Counted from the stretch's first letter, positions 7,144 through 16,486 are shown. The stretch: DNA of 64,000 bases from Paenibacillus albicereus (GCF_012676905.1 NZ_CP051428.1:2318001-2382000); one strand, 5' to 3'. Program-made: numbers and translations. The notes: generated by a model not told the origin, from the letters alone.

Positions 7144-7791
7144 ATGGGATTCAAGCTGGACCGCAGCCTCCTGCTGTACCGGCCGTTCCTGTGGACGCTG
7201 TTCATCGTCAATGCGCTCGGGACCGTCTACGGCTATTATTGGTATGCCTATCAGCTTGAGCAGACCGTCAGCGACGGGCACCCCTGGTGGCAAATCGTCT
7301 TTGTGCCCGACAGTCCGACCGCGAGCCTGTTCTTCACGCTGGCGCTGCTCTACCTGCTGTTCCCGCCTGCATCGCCCGGACGCGGCGCGCGGCTGCTGCG
7401 GTCGGGGATCGAGGCGCTCGGCGTCGTCACCTCGATCAAATACGGCATCTGGGCGGTCGCGATGATATTGGCCGGCGCTTCCCAAGGGGAGCCGCTGGAG
7501 CCGCAGCACTACATGCTAATGGCCTCGCATCTCGGCATGGCGGTCCAAGCGCTGCTCTACCTGCCTTTTTTCCGGTTCCGCAAAGCTGCCGCTGCTTTCG
7601 CGCTGCTCTGGCTGCTGTTCAACGACTACAACGATTACGCCTTCGGCATTTTCCCTTATTTGCCGTCGCCTTTGTACGACCATGTGCCCGAGGTACGGAC
7701 GTTTACGGTCGGGCTGACCGTATTCAGCTTCCTCGTCACGCTGCTCGGACTGGCCTTATTGAGGCGGGGAAGCGACGGCCGCGACCGCTGA
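7144..7791 (+). CDS. ypjA: DUF1405 membrane protein YpjA
   Basis: 215 residues with about five to six hydrophobic helices. The order qcrC-ypjA-ypjB matches B. subtilis, and the segments LFIVNALGTVYGYYWY and LLFNDYNDYAFGIFPYLP fit the DUF1405 family. No enzymatic motif is apparent and the function is unknown; linkage with the bc complex suggests a respiratory membrane context. AAAGGAGGAA at 7128-7137 gives a strong ribosome site for ATG 7144. Confidence 0.85.
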   Translation: MGFKLDRSLLLYRPFLWTLFIVNALGTVYGYYWYAYQLEQTVSDGHPWWQIVFVPDSPTASLFFTLALLYLLFPPASPGRGARLLRSGIEALGVVTSIKYGIWAVAMILAGASQGEPLEPQHYMLMASHLGMAVQALLYLPFFRFRKAAAAFALLWLLFNDYNDYAFGIFPYLPSPLYDHVPEVRTFTVGLTVFSFLVTLLGLALLRRGSDGRDR

Positions 7792-7870
7792 CGAGCTTCG
7801 GAACGCCTGGATTGGCCATCATAAACCTGCCTGTCCCCGCATAAAGTAGGACAGACAGGGAGGGATAAGC

Positions 7871-8782
7871 ATGTCGAGACGATGGTGGGCGGCGTTGACA
7901 GCGGGCTTGGCGGCTGCCCTTCTGCTGCACGGGGCCGCGCTGGCGGCCGCGGCAAGCCGGGAGTATGCCGCGAGCGAGGACGAGCTGCGCCTTCGCGCCA
8001 AGCAGGAGAGCTTCCGAGCTGCCGCCGACCAGCTCTATGAATCCGTCATGGCGGCGGACCGCAACGGCATTTTCTATACGCTCCGAGATGCGGAGGCGGC
8101 AGCCGGCGACGAGACGTTGCGGTCGAGCGGCGGAGAGCTCGGCTGGATCGCCGTGGATGAGGCGCTCCGGCAAGCTTCCGCAGCGGCAAGCCGGCAGTCG
8201 GATACGGACGGGCTGCTGGCGGCAGCGTCCAAGGTGCGGCTGGCAGCCGACAGCCTGACCGGAGGCGACGATGCCCTATGGCTGCAATATCGTCCGATCC
8301 TCAAGGAGGACGCGCGTCAGCTCATTATCGCTTGGACGACGTCCGGCGCGTCCGACAACGGGACGGCGGAGGCTCGGATGAAGACGCTTCAGCAGCACTG
8401 GGAGCTGATCGAGCCCTCCGCGCTGCTCATGCGGGACAAGGCGCTCGCCGAAGCGATGCGGGACAGCATCGCTTACAGCTCCAGGCTGCTGACGTCGAGG
8501 GACGGCACCCGGACCGGCTGGGCGGTGCAATCGTTCGAGTCGCTGTCCGGCACCGCGGACCGGCTGTTCCTCGCCGGCGGCGGGGGAGGGGACCTGCCTG
8601 CCGAGGCGCTCCCGCTCCCCCCTCGCGCAGGCGGAAGCTGGCTGATCTATGCGATCGTGCCGCTTATCTGCGCCTTGCTCACGTACGTCGGCTGGTCGAA
8701 CTACCGACAGGGCCAGCATGGCGTCATTGTCCTCCCGGCGCGTCCGGAGCGGCCTAGCCGCAACGGAGTCGTCCGCAAATAA
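7871..8782 (+). CDS. ypjB: Sporulation protein YpjB
   Basis: 303 residues. A signal peptide (about 1-27, ending AAAA) leads to a helical extracytoplasmic domain, and one C-terminal membrane helix (LIYAIVPLICALLTYVGW) precedes a short basic tail. This layout and its place after ypjA match the YpjB family, linked to sporulation in bacilli. The ribosome site is GGGAGGG at 7859-7865. A bidirectional terminator follows immediately. No catalytic residues are visible. Confidence 0.85.
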   Translation: MSRRWWAALTAGLAAALLLHGAALAAAASREYAASEDELRLRAKQESFRAAADQLYESVMAADRNGIFYTLRDAEAAAGDETLRSSGGELGWIAVDEALRQASAAASRQSDTDGLLAAASKVRLAADSLTGGDDALWLQYRPILKEDARQLIIAWTTSGASDNGTAEARMKTLQQHWELIEPSALLMRDKALAEAMRDSIAYSSRLLTSRDGTRTGWAVQSFESLSGTADRLFLAGGGGGDLPAEALPLPPRAGGSWLIYAIVPLICALLTYVGWSNYRQGQHGVIVLPARPERPSRNGVVRK

Positions 8783-8786
8783 GCCT

Positions 8787-8824
8787 AAAAGCCCTACCGT
8801 CTGCGCAGACGGTAGGGCTTTTGG
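8787..8824. terminator. Bidirectional terminator between convergent genes
   Basis: AAAAGCCCTACCGTCTGC (8787-8804) is followed directly by its exact reverse complement (8805-8822). It lies between ypjB on the plus strand and the YitT-family gene on the minus strand, and A/T ends make it functional both ways. Confidence 0.9.
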
Positions 8825-8862
8825 GCTTCATGAGACCGAACGAGAGAAGAGGAGAGTCAGAA

Positions 8863-9735
8863 TCAGGCCTCTTCCTTGAAGCCCTCTCCGAGCACGTCGT
8901 GCACGTCGCTGATGACGATGAATGCGCGCGGATCGATCGTTTTCACGATCAAGCGGAGCGCCCGGATCTCGCTGCGGGAGACGACGCAATAGATCATGTT
9001 GCGCTGCGCCTTGGAATAGGCGCCGACGGCAGGAATAAGCGTCACTCCTCGCTCGAGCTCGACGGTGATGCGATCCGCGATCTCCTCGCCTTTTTCGCTG
9101 ATGATCGAGAACGCTTTGGCGGCATAGGCGCCTTCCTGGATGAAGTCGATCAGCTTGGAGGCGATGAAGACGGCGACGAGCGTGTAGAGGACATTCTGCT
9201 TCGGGATGTACAGCAGCGAAATGCCGATGATGATGGCGTCGAACGACAGGATGATCTGGCCCATGCTCCAGCCTTTGGCGCGGTTGATGATGCGGGCGGC
9301 GATGTCGACGCCGCCGGTCGTGCCGCCGAAGCGAAATACGATGCCGAGGCCGCCGCCAAGCGTCACGCCCGCGTACAGGGCGGCAAGGATGAGGTCATTC
9401 TCGGCGTAGAACGGCTCGATCCAGCCGGTTTCGATGCCCTTTTCAAAAATAAAAAGGAACAGGGAGAGGCTGAGCGTGCCGACGATCGTCATGACCATCG
9501 GCAGCTTGCCCAGAATGCGCAGACCGACGAAGAAGAGCGGAATGTTGAGCAGCAGCGTCGTGATCGACAGCTTCCAGCCGAACGCATAGTTGAGCAGGAC
9601 GGCGATGCCGGTCACGCCCCCCTCCATGAGCTGGTTGGGCAGAAGGAAATACTGCAGGCCAAAGGCGTAGATGGCCGTTCCGAGCAGGACGGGAAGGATG
9701 GACTTGTACAGATAGCGGTAAGCAAGATTGGACAT
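8863..9735 (-). CDS. YitT family membrane protein (DUF161/DUF2179), YpjC-like
   Basis: 290 residues: five to six N-terminal membrane helices (about 10-195) with the family segments LPNQLMEGGVTGIA and RFGGTTGGVDIAARII, then a soluble C-terminal DUF2179 domain (about 215-285). In B. subtilis YpjC occupies this place between ypjB and ypjD, but here the gene is reversed relative to its neighbours. AAGGAG on the minus strand precedes ATG 9735. The transported substrate of the family is unknown. Confidence 0.9.
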   Translation of the reverse strand: MSNLAYRYLYKSILPVLLGTAIYAFGLQYFLLPNQLMEGGVTGIAVLLNYAFGWKLSITTLLLNIPLFFVGLRILGKLPMVMTIVGTLSLSLFLFIFEKGIETGWIEPFYAENDLILAALYAGVTLGGGLGIVFRFGGTTGGVDIAARIINRAKGWSMGQIILSFDAIIIGISLLYIPKQNVLYTLVAVFIASKLIDFIQEGAYAAKAFSIISEKGEEIADRITVELERGVTLIPAVGAYSKAQRNMIYCVVSRSEIRALRLIVKTIDPRAFIVISDVHDVLGEGFKEEA

Positions 9736-9795
9736 GGCGGTATTCTCCTTGGCTTCACAGTGTGAGCGGGCAGCCTCGCAGCGGCTTTCCCTATA

Positions 9796-9824
9796 TTGTG
9801 TTCAAAACTGCTTTAGGATAACAT
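9796..9824 (+). promoter_or_regulatory. Candidate promoter for ypjD and the dapB-bsh gene string
   Basis: TTGTGT (9796-9801) and TAACAT (9819-9824) with a 17-base spacer lie 35 bases before ypjD, in the divergent gap with the YitT gene. Each hexamer deviates from consensus, so this is moderate evidence. Confidence 0.5.
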
Positions 9825-9858
9825 AGGTAAAGATACGTTGCAAAAAGGGGACCGTCAT

Positions 9859-10197
9859 ATGGAGGAAAAATCCCTCGCTGAAATCCAGCGCGAGGTAGAC
9901 CGCTACATAGGTCAGTTCAAGGAAGGCTACTTCAGCCCGCTGTCCCTCGTGGCGAGACTGGCGGAGGAAGTCGGCGAGCTGGCGCGGGAAGTGAACCATG
10001 CGTATGGCGAAAAGCCGAAGAAGCCGGACGAGGCGGACAACTCCATCGAAATGGAGCTCGGCGACATCCTGTTCATTCTGAACTGCTTCGCCAATTCGCT
10101 GGACATCGACCTGACGAAGGCGCATGACGCCGTCATGCACAAGTTCAATACGCGCGATGCCGATCGCTGGACGCGTAAAAACGGCGAACCGCAATAA
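9859..10197 (+). CDS. ypjD: MazG-like nucleotide pyrophosphohydrolase YpjD
   Basis: 112 residues. The MazG metal-binding motifs are present: EEVGELAREVN near residues 36-46 and ELGDILFILN near 71-80. The family hydrolyses (d)NTPs to monophosphates, a housecleaning role. The frame can begin at a TTG at 9838, but AAAAAGGGG at 9842-9850 fits ATG 9859. It occupies the ypjD position just upstream of dapB. Confidence 0.88.
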   Translation: MEEKSLAEIQREVDRYIGQFKEGYFSPLSLVARLAEEVGELAREVNHAYGEKPKKPDEADNSIEMELGDILFILNCFANSLDIDLTKAHDAVMHKFNTRDADRWTRKNGEPQ

Positions 10198-10248
10198 AGC
10201 CCCGGGCATATGCTGTTACCATCACCCTAGCGCAAGGAAGGTGGGCGG

Positions 10249-10764
10249 ATGGACGGGGAAGGCTGCATCAAAAAAGCGTACGAATGCATCTTGAACGGCG
10301 ATTTCGATGGAGCGATCGAGTGGTTCCTGCAGGCCATCCAGCTGGAGCCTCGCAACGCTTCCTTTCATTATAAGTGCTCGGTCTCCTGCGCTCGAAGCGG
10401 ACGGTGGGAGCTGGCTCTCCACCATGCAACCCAAGCCTGCCAGCTGAAGCCGGACCACGAGGAATACCGCTATCATCTGGACGTCGTGGAGGCAAGGCGG
10501 CTCGTCTCCGACGCCAAGCTGCTGCTCGCATCCGGAGAAGGCTCCGCGGCGGAAGCGATGGAGTTCCTGCAGGAAGCGCGCATCCTCGACCCGCTGCAGG
10601 CCGAGGCCTGCTACCTCGCCGCAGTATGCTGCAAGCAGCTCGGGCGGCTGCGGGAAGCTCGGCTGCTCGCCACAGAGGCTTGCCGGCTCGAGCCGGCGAT
10701 GGAGGAAGCGAGGCAGCTGAATCGTCAGCTCAAGCGGATGCTCAGGCGGCGTGGGAATGAATGA
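10249..10764 (+). CDS. Tetratricopeptide repeat protein
   Basis: 171 residues with about four TPR-like helix pairs: residues 5-35 (ILNGDFDGAIEWFLQAIQLE), 38-70 (ARSGRWELALHHATQACQLK), a degenerate unit near 85-115, and 117-150 (KQLGRLREARLLATEACRLE). TPRs mediate protein binding; no enzymatic domain or signal peptide is present. GGAAGGTGG at 10236-10244 serves ATG 10249. It lies between ypjD and dapB. The partner is unknown. Confidence 0.85.
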   Translation: MDGEGCIKKAYECILNGDFDGAIEWFLQAIQLEPRNASFHYKCSVSCARSGRWELALHHATQACQLKPDHEEYRYHLDVVEARRLVSDAKLLLASGEGSAAEAMEFLQEARILDPLQAEACYLAAVCCKQLGRLREARLLATEACRLEPAMEEARQLNRQLKRMLRRRGNE

Positions 10765-10806
10765 CCGTCCCGGCCGCCTTTTATTTCTGAACCGAGGTGA
10801 ACCAAC

Positions 10807-11613
10807 ATGACAACCCCTATCAAAGTGGCGGTGGCCGGCGCATCCGGCCGCATGGGGCGCGAAGTCGTCAAGCTCGTGCTCCAGGAAGAAGGGCTTCAGC
10901 TCGCCGGAGCGATGTCTCCATCGGCGGGCTCCGTCGACGCGGGGCGGCTGGTCGGACTGGACGAGGCCGGCATCAAGGTCGCGCCTACGCTCGAGGCGAT
11001 GCTGTCCTCTGCCGACATCGACGTGCTCGTCGATTTCACCGTGCCGCAGTCCGTCTATGCCAACACGCTGGAAGCCGTCACGCGCGGCATCCGGCCGGTC
11101 GTCGGGGCGACCGGCTTCACTCCGGCCCAGATCGAAGAGCTGGACGAGCTGTGCAAGCAGCAGAAGATCGGAGGGCTGATCGCGCCGAACTTCTCGATCG
11201 GAGCCATTTTGATGATGAAATTCGCCGCGGAAGCAGCGAAATATTTCCCTCATCTCGAAATCATCGAGTATCACGGGGACCAGAAGCTTGACGCTCCCTC
11301 GGGGACGTCGATCAAGACGGCCGAGCTCATCTCCGCGGCCCGCAACGAGCTGCGCCAAGGCAATCCGATGGAGGAAGAGACGATCGAAGGCTCGCGCGGC
11401 GGCTACTACGACGGATTCCGCATCCATAGCGTGAGGCTGCCGGGCGTCTTCGCCCAGCAGGAGGTCGTCTTCGGCGCGTTCGGACAGTCGCTCAAGATCC
11501 GGCATGACTCGTATGACCGCGCCGGCTACATGCCGGGCGTCGCGCACGCCGTCCGCAAAGTCATGACCTACGAAGGCATGGTGTACGGCTTCGAGCATAT
11601 CATGGACGGGTAG
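10807..11613 (+). CDS. dapB: 4-hydroxy-tetrahydrodipicolinate reductase
   Basis: 268 residues. The nucleotide-binding [11 protein letters not shown] lies at residues 10-20 and the family signature reads [18 protein letters not shown]. The first histidine of the usual HH pair is kept and the second is Gly. The lysine, KxDAPSGT and glycine-rich parts are intact. It reduces the dihydrodipicolinate precursor with NAD(P)H in the lysine/diaminopimelate pathway. CGAGGTG at 10793-10799 precedes ATG 10807. Order dapB-mgsA-bshB1-bshA-cca-birA is as in B. subtilis. Confidence 0.97.
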   Translation: MTTPIKVAVAGASGRMGREVVKLVLQEEGLQLAGAMSPSAGSVDAGRLVGLDEAGIKVAPTLEAMLSSADIDVLVDFTVPQSVYANTLEAVTRGIRPVVGATGFTPAQIEELDELCKQQKIGGLIAPNFSIGAILMMKFAAEAAKYFPHLEIIEYHGDQKLDAPSGTSIKTAELISAARNELRQGNPMEEETIEGSRGGYYDGFRIHSVRLPGVFAQQEVVFGAFGQSLKIRHDSYDRAGYMPGVAHAVRKVMTYEGMVYGFEHIMDG

Positions 11614-11677
11614 CGCACGATTGCCCTCTCATTCATCCCTACTTTCTGTCTGTCAGACCATAAAGGAGCTGGGAAAG

Positions 11678-12091
11678 ATGCTGCAAATCGCATTCATCGC
11701 GCATGACCGCAAAAAGGATGAAATGGTCAATTTCATCACCGCCTATGAGGAGGCGTTCAAAGACGCCAAGCTGTATTCGACCGGGACGACGGGCTCTCGC
11801 ATCATGGAAAAGACGAACCTGAACATCCAGCGCTTCATGAGCGGTCCGCTCGGCGGAGACCAGCAAATCGGAGCGCTGGTCGCCGAGAACGAGCTCGACC
11901 TCATCATCTTCCTGCGCGATCCGCTTATGGCGCAGCCGCATGAGCCCGACATCACGGCCCTGCTACGCCTCTGCGACGTGCAAGGCATCCCGGTGGCGAC
12001 GAACATCGCGACAGCGGAGCTGCTCGTGAAGTCGATGATGCGCGGCGACTTCGCTTGGCGCGAGCTCGTGCACAAGTACAAGCCGGAGTAA
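11678..12091 (+). CDS. mgsA: Methylglyoxal synthase
   Basis: 137 residues, the usual family length. It converts dihydroxyacetone phosphate to methylglyoxal plus phosphate. The phosphate-binding STGTTGSRI and the [11 protein letters not shown] motif are clear, and the catalytic aspartate lies in FLRDPL. The frame is open from 11621, but AAAGGAG at 11662-11668 and the family N-terminus ([12 protein letters not shown]) set ATG 11678. Four bases separate it from bshB1, whose bacillithiol pathway helps detoxify methylglyoxal. Confidence 0.96.
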   Translation: MLQIAFIAHDRKKDEMVNFITAYEEAFKDAKLYSTGTTGSRIMEKTNLNIQRFMSGPLGGDQQIGALVAENELDLIIFLRDPLMAQPHEPDITALLRLCDVQGIPVATNIATAELLVKSMMRGDFAWRELVHKYKPE

Positions 12092-12095
12092 GCGC

Positions 12096-12803
12096 ATGAA
12101 TCCAGATACGCAAGTCGATCTGCTCGTATTCGGCGCTCATGCGGACGATGCCGAGATCGGCATGGGCGGCACGATCGCCCTGCATGCCCGGCAAGGGTTG
12201 CGCGTCGGCGTCTGCGACCTGACCCGCAGCGAGATGAGCTCCAACGGAGACCCCAAGCTCCGGGCCGAGGAAGCCGCAGAGGCCTCCCGCATCCTAGGCC
12301 TGTCCTACCGGGGCTGTCTCGGCCTGCCGGACCGCGGCCTGACCGGAGACGCGGAGCAGCTTGCCGCCGTTACTCGCGAGATTCGGCTTCGCCGGCCGCG
12401 CGTCGTCTTCGCGCCGTATTGGCAAGACCGCCATCCCGACCACAACGCATGCAGCGCGATTGTCGAGGAGGCCGTCTTCAATGCCAAGCTGCGCCGCTAC
12501 ATGCCGGAGCTGCCGCCGGTCCAGGTGGAGCGGCTCGTCTATTATTACATCAACGATCAGCGGGACATCGCCCTGACGGTCGACATCTCGGCGCAGATCG
12601 AGACCAAGCTCGATGCCCTCGCCGCCTACCGCTCGCAGTTCGATGCCGCCGGAGGCGACCGCGTAGAGACGCCGCTGACGCAAGGCTACGTGCAGCGGGT
12701 GGAGCATCGGGACTATTTGACCGGACAAGCCGCCGGCTGCCGACATGCGGAAGGCTTCGCGCTGAAGCGGCCTTATCCGGTGTCGGGCTTTATCGAAGCT
12801 TGA
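12096..12803 (+). CDS. bshB1: Bacillithiol biosynthesis deacetylase BshB1
   Basis: 235 residues of the LmbE/PIG-L zinc deacetylase fold. Zinc ligands lie in FGAHADDAEIG (residues 12-22) and RHPDH (about 111-115). It deacetylates GlcNAc-malate to GlcN-malate, the second step of bacillithiol synthesis. The start is four bases after the mgsA stop with only a weak GGAG inside the end of mgsA, so coupling is likely. bshA lies downstream. Confidence 0.95.
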   Translation: MNPDTQVDLLVFGAHADDAEIGMGGTIALHARQGLRVGVCDLTRSEMSSNGDPKLRAEEAAEASRILGLSYRGCLGLPDRGLTGDAEQLAAVTREIRLRRPRVVFAPYWQDRHPDHNACSAIVEEAVFNAKLRRYMPELPPVQVERLVYYYINDQRDIALTVDISAQIETKLDALAAYRSQFDAAGGDRVETPLTQGYVQRVEHRDYLTGQAAGCRHAEGFALKRPYPVSGFIEA

Positions 12804-12877
12804 TGCTTAACGGCCCTGCGCCTCGAATATAATGGTAGCATCAGGCATCCATGCCGATTCCGCCGCGGATTCAACGG

Positions 12878-12917
12878 AAAGACAAGAGAGGAGGAGCGGA
12901 TCGCTCTCCTTGTCTTT
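12878..12917 (+). promoter_or_regulatory. Imperfect hairpin upstream of bshA
   Basis: AAAGACAAG (12878-12886) pairs with CTTGTCTTT (12909-12917), and an inner GGAGCG/CGCTCT-type helix continues inward with a bulge. A TATAAT box lies upstream at 12828-12833 without a good -35 (nearest GCTTAA). The element could be a weak attenuator in a bshA leader. Confidence 0.35.
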
Positions 12918-12983
12918 CTCGGAACGGATTGGGATGGCCATCAGATGACGGGCGAATGCCGTTTCGCCCTGGGAGGAACCATC

Positions 12984-14150
12984 ATGTCCAGAAAACTTAA
13001 AATCGGCATTACCTGCTACCCGACGCTCGGCGGTTCGGGAGTGGTGGCGACCGAGCTCGGCAAGCTGCTCGCGGAAAGAGGCCATGAAATCCATTTCATC
13101 ACGCACAGCATCCCGTTCCGCCTCGGACAGTTCCACAAGAACATCTTCTATCACGAAGTGGAGGTCAACCAGTATTACGTCTTCCGCTATCCTCCCTACG
13201 ATCTGAGCCTCGCGAGCAAGATGGCCCAGGTCGCCGCGATGCAGAATCTGGATCTTCTGCATGTGCATTACGCGGTGCCGCATGCTGTGTGCGCTTTCCT
13301 TGCCAAGCAGATGATGAACGGTTCCGGCCTCAAGACGGTGACGACGCTGCACGGGACCGACATCACGGTGCTCGCCCAGGACGAGTCGCTCAAGAGCCTG
13401 ATCCGACTCGCTATCAACGAAAGCGACGCCGTGACCGCCGTATCCAAGGATCTCATCCGCGAGACGCGCGAGCTCATGGACATTACGCGCGACATCGACC
13501 TGACCTACAATTTCGTCGACAAGCGCGTCTACTATCCGCGCAACACCGGCACGATGCGGAGCGATTACGCGCTGCCGCAGGAGAAGATCCTCATGCATAT
13601 CTCCAACTTCCGTCCGGTCAAGCGCGTCAGCGACGTCATCGATATCTTCCGGCGGGTCAACGAACATGTTCCATCGAAGTTGCTTTTGGTCGGAGAAGGG
13701 CCTGAACTGTCGCGAATTCAGTTTCAGATTCAGGAAATGGGCCTGGAGAGCCGCGTGCACTTCCTCGGCAAGCAGGAGGACGTGGCGCAGATCATCTCGC
13801 TGGCCGACCTGCTGCTGCTGCCCTCCGAAAAGGAAAGCTTCGGCCTCGTCGCCCTCGAGGCGATGGGCTGCGGCGTCCCGACGATCGGCTCCAACGCAGG
13901 CGGCATCCCCGAGCTCGTGGCGCATGAGCAGACCGGCTTCCTGTCGGCTGTCGGAGACACGGCCGACATGGCCCGCAATGCCGTCCGCCTGCTGACGAAC
14001 GAGGCGATGTACGAGCAGTTCCGCGAGGCGTGCATCAAGCGCTCCTGCGAGGAGTTCTGCAACGACCGGATCACGCTTGAATACGAGAAAATCTACTATC
14101 GCGTGCTCGGGCTCGAGACGGAGCTGCCCGTGCCGACATGCCGCGGATGA
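12984..14150 (+). CDS. bshA: N-acetyl-alpha-D-glucosaminyl L-malate synthase BshA
   Basis: 388 residues, GT4 family glycosyltransferase. The N-terminus has CYPTLGGSGVVATELG, the acceptor/donor domain, and the C-terminal half carries SNFRPVKR and the donor-site EKESFGLVALEAMGCGVP. It joins GlcNAc from UDP-GlcNAc to L-malate, the first bacillithiol step. The frame opens at 12945; GGGAGGA at 12971-12977 marks ATG 12984. The stop overlaps the cca start (ATGA at 14147-14150). A 180-base leader separates it from bshB1. Confidence 0.96.
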   Translation: MSRKLKIGITCYPTLGGSGVVATELGKLLAERGHEIHFITHSIPFRLGQFHKNIFYHEVEVNQYYVFRYPPYDLSLASKMAQVAAMQNLDLLHVHYAVPHAVCAFLAKQMMNGSGLKTVTTLHGTDITVLAQDESLKSLIRLAINESDAVTAVSKDLIRETRELMDITRDIDLTYNFVDKRVYYPRNTGTMRSDYALPQEKILMHISNFRPVKRVSDVIDIFRRVNEHVPSKLLLVGEGPELSRIQFQIQEMGLESRVHFLGKQEDVAQIISLADLLLLPSEKESFGLVALEAMGCGVPTIGSNAGGIPELVAHEQTGFLSAVGDTADMARNAVRLLTNEAMYEQFREACIKRSCEEFCNDRITLEYEKIYYRVLGLETELPVPTCRG

Positions 14151-15445
14151 GCGGCGTCAGCCGCCTCGACCCGCAGATGCAAGCGGCGCTGCCGGTGCTG
14201 CTTCGGCTCGAGGAGGCCTGCTACGAGGGCGTTTTTGTCGGCGGCTGCGTGCGAGACCTGCTGCTCGGCCTGCCGCTGCATGACGTGGACATCGCTTCCT
14301 CGGCGACGCCGGCGGAAGCGATGGAGCTTTTTCCCGATGCGATCCCGACGGGGCTGCAGCATGGGACGGTGACGGTGCGGCATGGCGGGAGGCTCTACGA
14401 GCTGACGACCTACCGCACGGACGGCGAGTACGCGGACTCGAGGCGTCCGGACAAGGTCGAGTTCGTACGGAGTCTGGAGCAGGACCTGCAAAGGCGGGAC
14501 TTCACCGTGAATGCGATGGCGATGGACCGCAGCGGCAGGCTGATCGATCCGTTCGGCGGCCAAGCGGATTTGCAGCGAAAGACGCTGCGCGCGGTCGGGA
14601 CAGCCGGGGAGCGCTTCGCCGAGGACGCGCTGCGACTCGTGCGCGGCATCCGCTTCGCCTCCGTCTACGGCTTGAGCTTTGCTCCGTCCGCTTGGCGCGG
14701 ACTGATCGCAAGCCGCGAAGGATTGCGGCAAATCGCGATGGAGCGGATCGGCGCCGAGCTGGACAAGCTGCTCGCCGGAGGCGGGCTTGCCCGCGGCGCG
14801 GCGCTGCTTGCCGCGTCGGGGCTGGCGTCGCGCTTCAAGGAGCCGCTGCCAAGCCTCGCAGGCGCGGCGGCCGCATGCTCCGCGCGCGGCGGCGCGCTGG
14901 CTGCCTCTATGCAGGCAGCTAGCCGGCTGCAGCGGCCGGACGACGGTTGGGCGGCGCTGCATCTGCTGTTGAAGCAGACGCCGGAGCAGGCGCGGCAAAG
15001 CTTCGCGACGCTGCGGTTCAGCACGGCCAGGCAGGAGCGGCTGGCCGCCGTTCTTTCAGTCCACGGCGGACTGCTGCGGCTCGACGGGGCCGCCGGACGG
15101 GTCGAGATGGCGAGGCTGGTACTGGAGCTCGGCGAGGACGCGGTCCGCCATGGACTCTCGTTTCTCGCAGAGGCGGAGAAGACGGGGCTCGCGCCGCATT
15201 TGTTTGCCGGCGGCGAGGCGCCCTCGACCGGCCGCTTGATCGGCTGGCTGGAGGAGCTGCCGGCTCGCTCGCTCAAGGAGCTGGCGATCGACGGCCGCCG
15301 GCTGCAGCATGAGCTCGGCCGCCGGCCCGGACCCTGGATGGGCCTGCTGCTGAAGCGGCTGCTGGAAGCGGTCATGCTCGGCGAGGTGCCGAATGAGGCG
15401 GAGGCGCTGGCGATGCTGGCCGCTTCCTGGATGGAAGGAGAGTAA
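14147..15445 (+). CDS. cca: CCA tRNA nucleotidyltransferase
   Basis: About 432 residues. The class II nucleotidyltransferase motifs are GGCVRDLLLG, the metal-binding DVDIAS and RRDFTVNAMA; an arginine-rich RLVRGIRF follows. It adds or repairs the 3' CCA of tRNAs. Two in-frame ATGs exist, at 14138 and 14147; the latter forms an ATGA overlap with the bshA stop and is preferred. The C-terminal half is unusually Ala/Arg-rich, as are its neighbours. birA begins five bases after the stop. Confidence 0.95.
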   Translation: MSGVSRLDPQMQAALPVLLRLEEACYEGVFVGGCVRDLLLGLPLHDVDIASSATPAEAMELFPDAIPTGLQHGTVTVRHGGRLYELTTYRTDGEYADSRRPDKVEFVRSLEQDLQRRDFTVNAMAMDRSGRLIDPFGGQADLQRKTLRAVGTAGERFAEDALRLVRGIRFASVYGLSFAPSAWRGLIASREGLRQIAMERIGAELDKLLAGGGLARGAALLAASGLASRFKEPLPSLAGAAAACSARGGALAASMQAASRLQRPDDGWAALHLLLKQTPEQARQSFATLRFSTARQERLAAVLSVHGGLLRLDGAAGRVEMARLVLELGEDAVRHGLSFLAEAEKTGLAPHLFAGGEAPSTGRLIGWLEELPARSLKELAIDGRRLQHELGRRPGPWMGLLLKRLLEAVMLGEVPNEAEALAMLAASWMEGE

Positions 15446-15450
15446 GGGAC

Positions 15451-16431
15451 ATGGATTTGGACAGGCTGCTGGAGCTGTTCGAGGAATCGGCCGGCCGGTT
15501 CCGCTCGGGCGAGGAAGTGAGCCGCGAGCTCGGCGTCAGCCGGACCGCGGTGTGGAAGGGCATCCGCCGGCTGCAGGAGCAAGGCGTGGAGTTCGAGGCT
15601 TCGCGGAAGCTCGGCTATCGGCTCGTCGGACGGCCCGAGGCGCTGGATGCCGAGTCGATCGGCGCGCTGCTGCGCACCGAGAGCTTCGGCCGCCGGCTCG
15701 TCGTGCTGGACAAGGTCGATTCGACGCAGAACGTCGCCCAGCAGCTCGCGCTGCAAGGAGCGGAGGAGGGCACGCTCGTCATCGCCGAGCAGCAGCTGAG
15801 CGGGCGCGGGCGCATGGGACGCGGCTGGGTGTCGCCCTATGGCAAAGGACTCTGGATGAGCCTCGTGCTGCGGCCTCAGCTGCCGGTCGGCAGCGCGCCC
15901 CAGCTGACGCTGCTGACGGCGGTCGCGCTCTGCCGGGCGCTGCGCGGCGAGACCGGGCTCGACATCGGCATCAAGTGGCCCAACGATCTGCTCGTCGGCG
16001 GCCGCAAGCTGAGCGGCATCCTGCTGGAGTCGGCCGCCGAGGACGAGCGGCTGCGGCATGTCGTGGCCGGCATCGGCATCAGCGTCAACCTGAGCGAGGC
16101 CGACTACCCGCCGGAGCTGCTGGACAAGGCCGTCTCGCTGCGGATGGCCGCCGGCCGCATGTTTTCGCGCGGCGAGCTGGCGGCGGCGTTCCTGCTCGAA
16201 TGGGAGCGGCTTTATCGGCTTTATGTGGAGGAAGGCTTCGGTCCGGTGCGTTTGCTTTGGGAGGCGCTCTCGGTGTCGCTTCATCGGGAGATGTCGCTGC
16301 GGACGCCGCAAGGAGAGCTGGTCGCCACTCCGCTCGGACTCCATGAATCCGGAGCGCTCCTGGTCCGGCTGCCGGACGGAACGGAACGGACGCTGTTTTC
16401 GGCCGAGATGGGGGAACCGGTCGGAACGTAG
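15451..16431 (+). CDS. birA: Bifunctional biotin ligase / biotin operon repressor BirA
   Basis: 326 residues. An N-terminal helix-turn-helix (residues 1-60, SGEEVSRELGVSRTAVWKGI) is followed by the biotin protein ligase catalytic domain with GRGRMGRGWVSP (about 128-139) and KWPNDLLV, and a small C-terminal SH3-like domain. It activates biotin as biotinyl-AMP, biotinylates acyl-CoA carboxylases and can repress biotin genes. GAAGGAGAG at 15435-15443 serves ATG 15451. It is syntenic with B. subtilis birA. Confidence 0.96.
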   Translation: MDLDRLLELFEESAGRFRSGEEVSRELGVSRTAVWKGIRRLQEQGVEFEASRKLGYRLVGRPEALDAESIGALLRTESFGRRLVVLDKVDSTQNVAQQLALQGAEEGTLVIAEQQLSGRGRMGRGWVSPYGKGLWMSLVLRPQLPVGSAPQLTLLTAVALCRALRGETGLDIGIKWPNDLLVGGRKLSGILLESAAEDERLRHVVAGIGISVNLSEADYPPELLDKAVSLRMAAGRMFSRGELAAAFLLEWERLYRLYVEEGFGPVRLLWEALSVSLHREMSLRTPQGELVATPLGLHESGALLVRLPDGTERTLFSAEMGEPVGT

Positions 16432-16457
16432 CCCTGCAAGCGCCTTCGTCCCCCTCG

Positions 16458-16486
16458 TTTACGGGTGAAGCCCGATCTGCTATACT
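16458..16486 (+). promoter_or_regulatory. Promoter of panBCD
   Basis: TTTACG (16458-16463) and TATACT (16481-16486) are spaced by 17 bases, just after birA. Transcription would start near 16493, leaving a 5' untranslated region of about 258 bases before panB. Confidence 0.75.
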
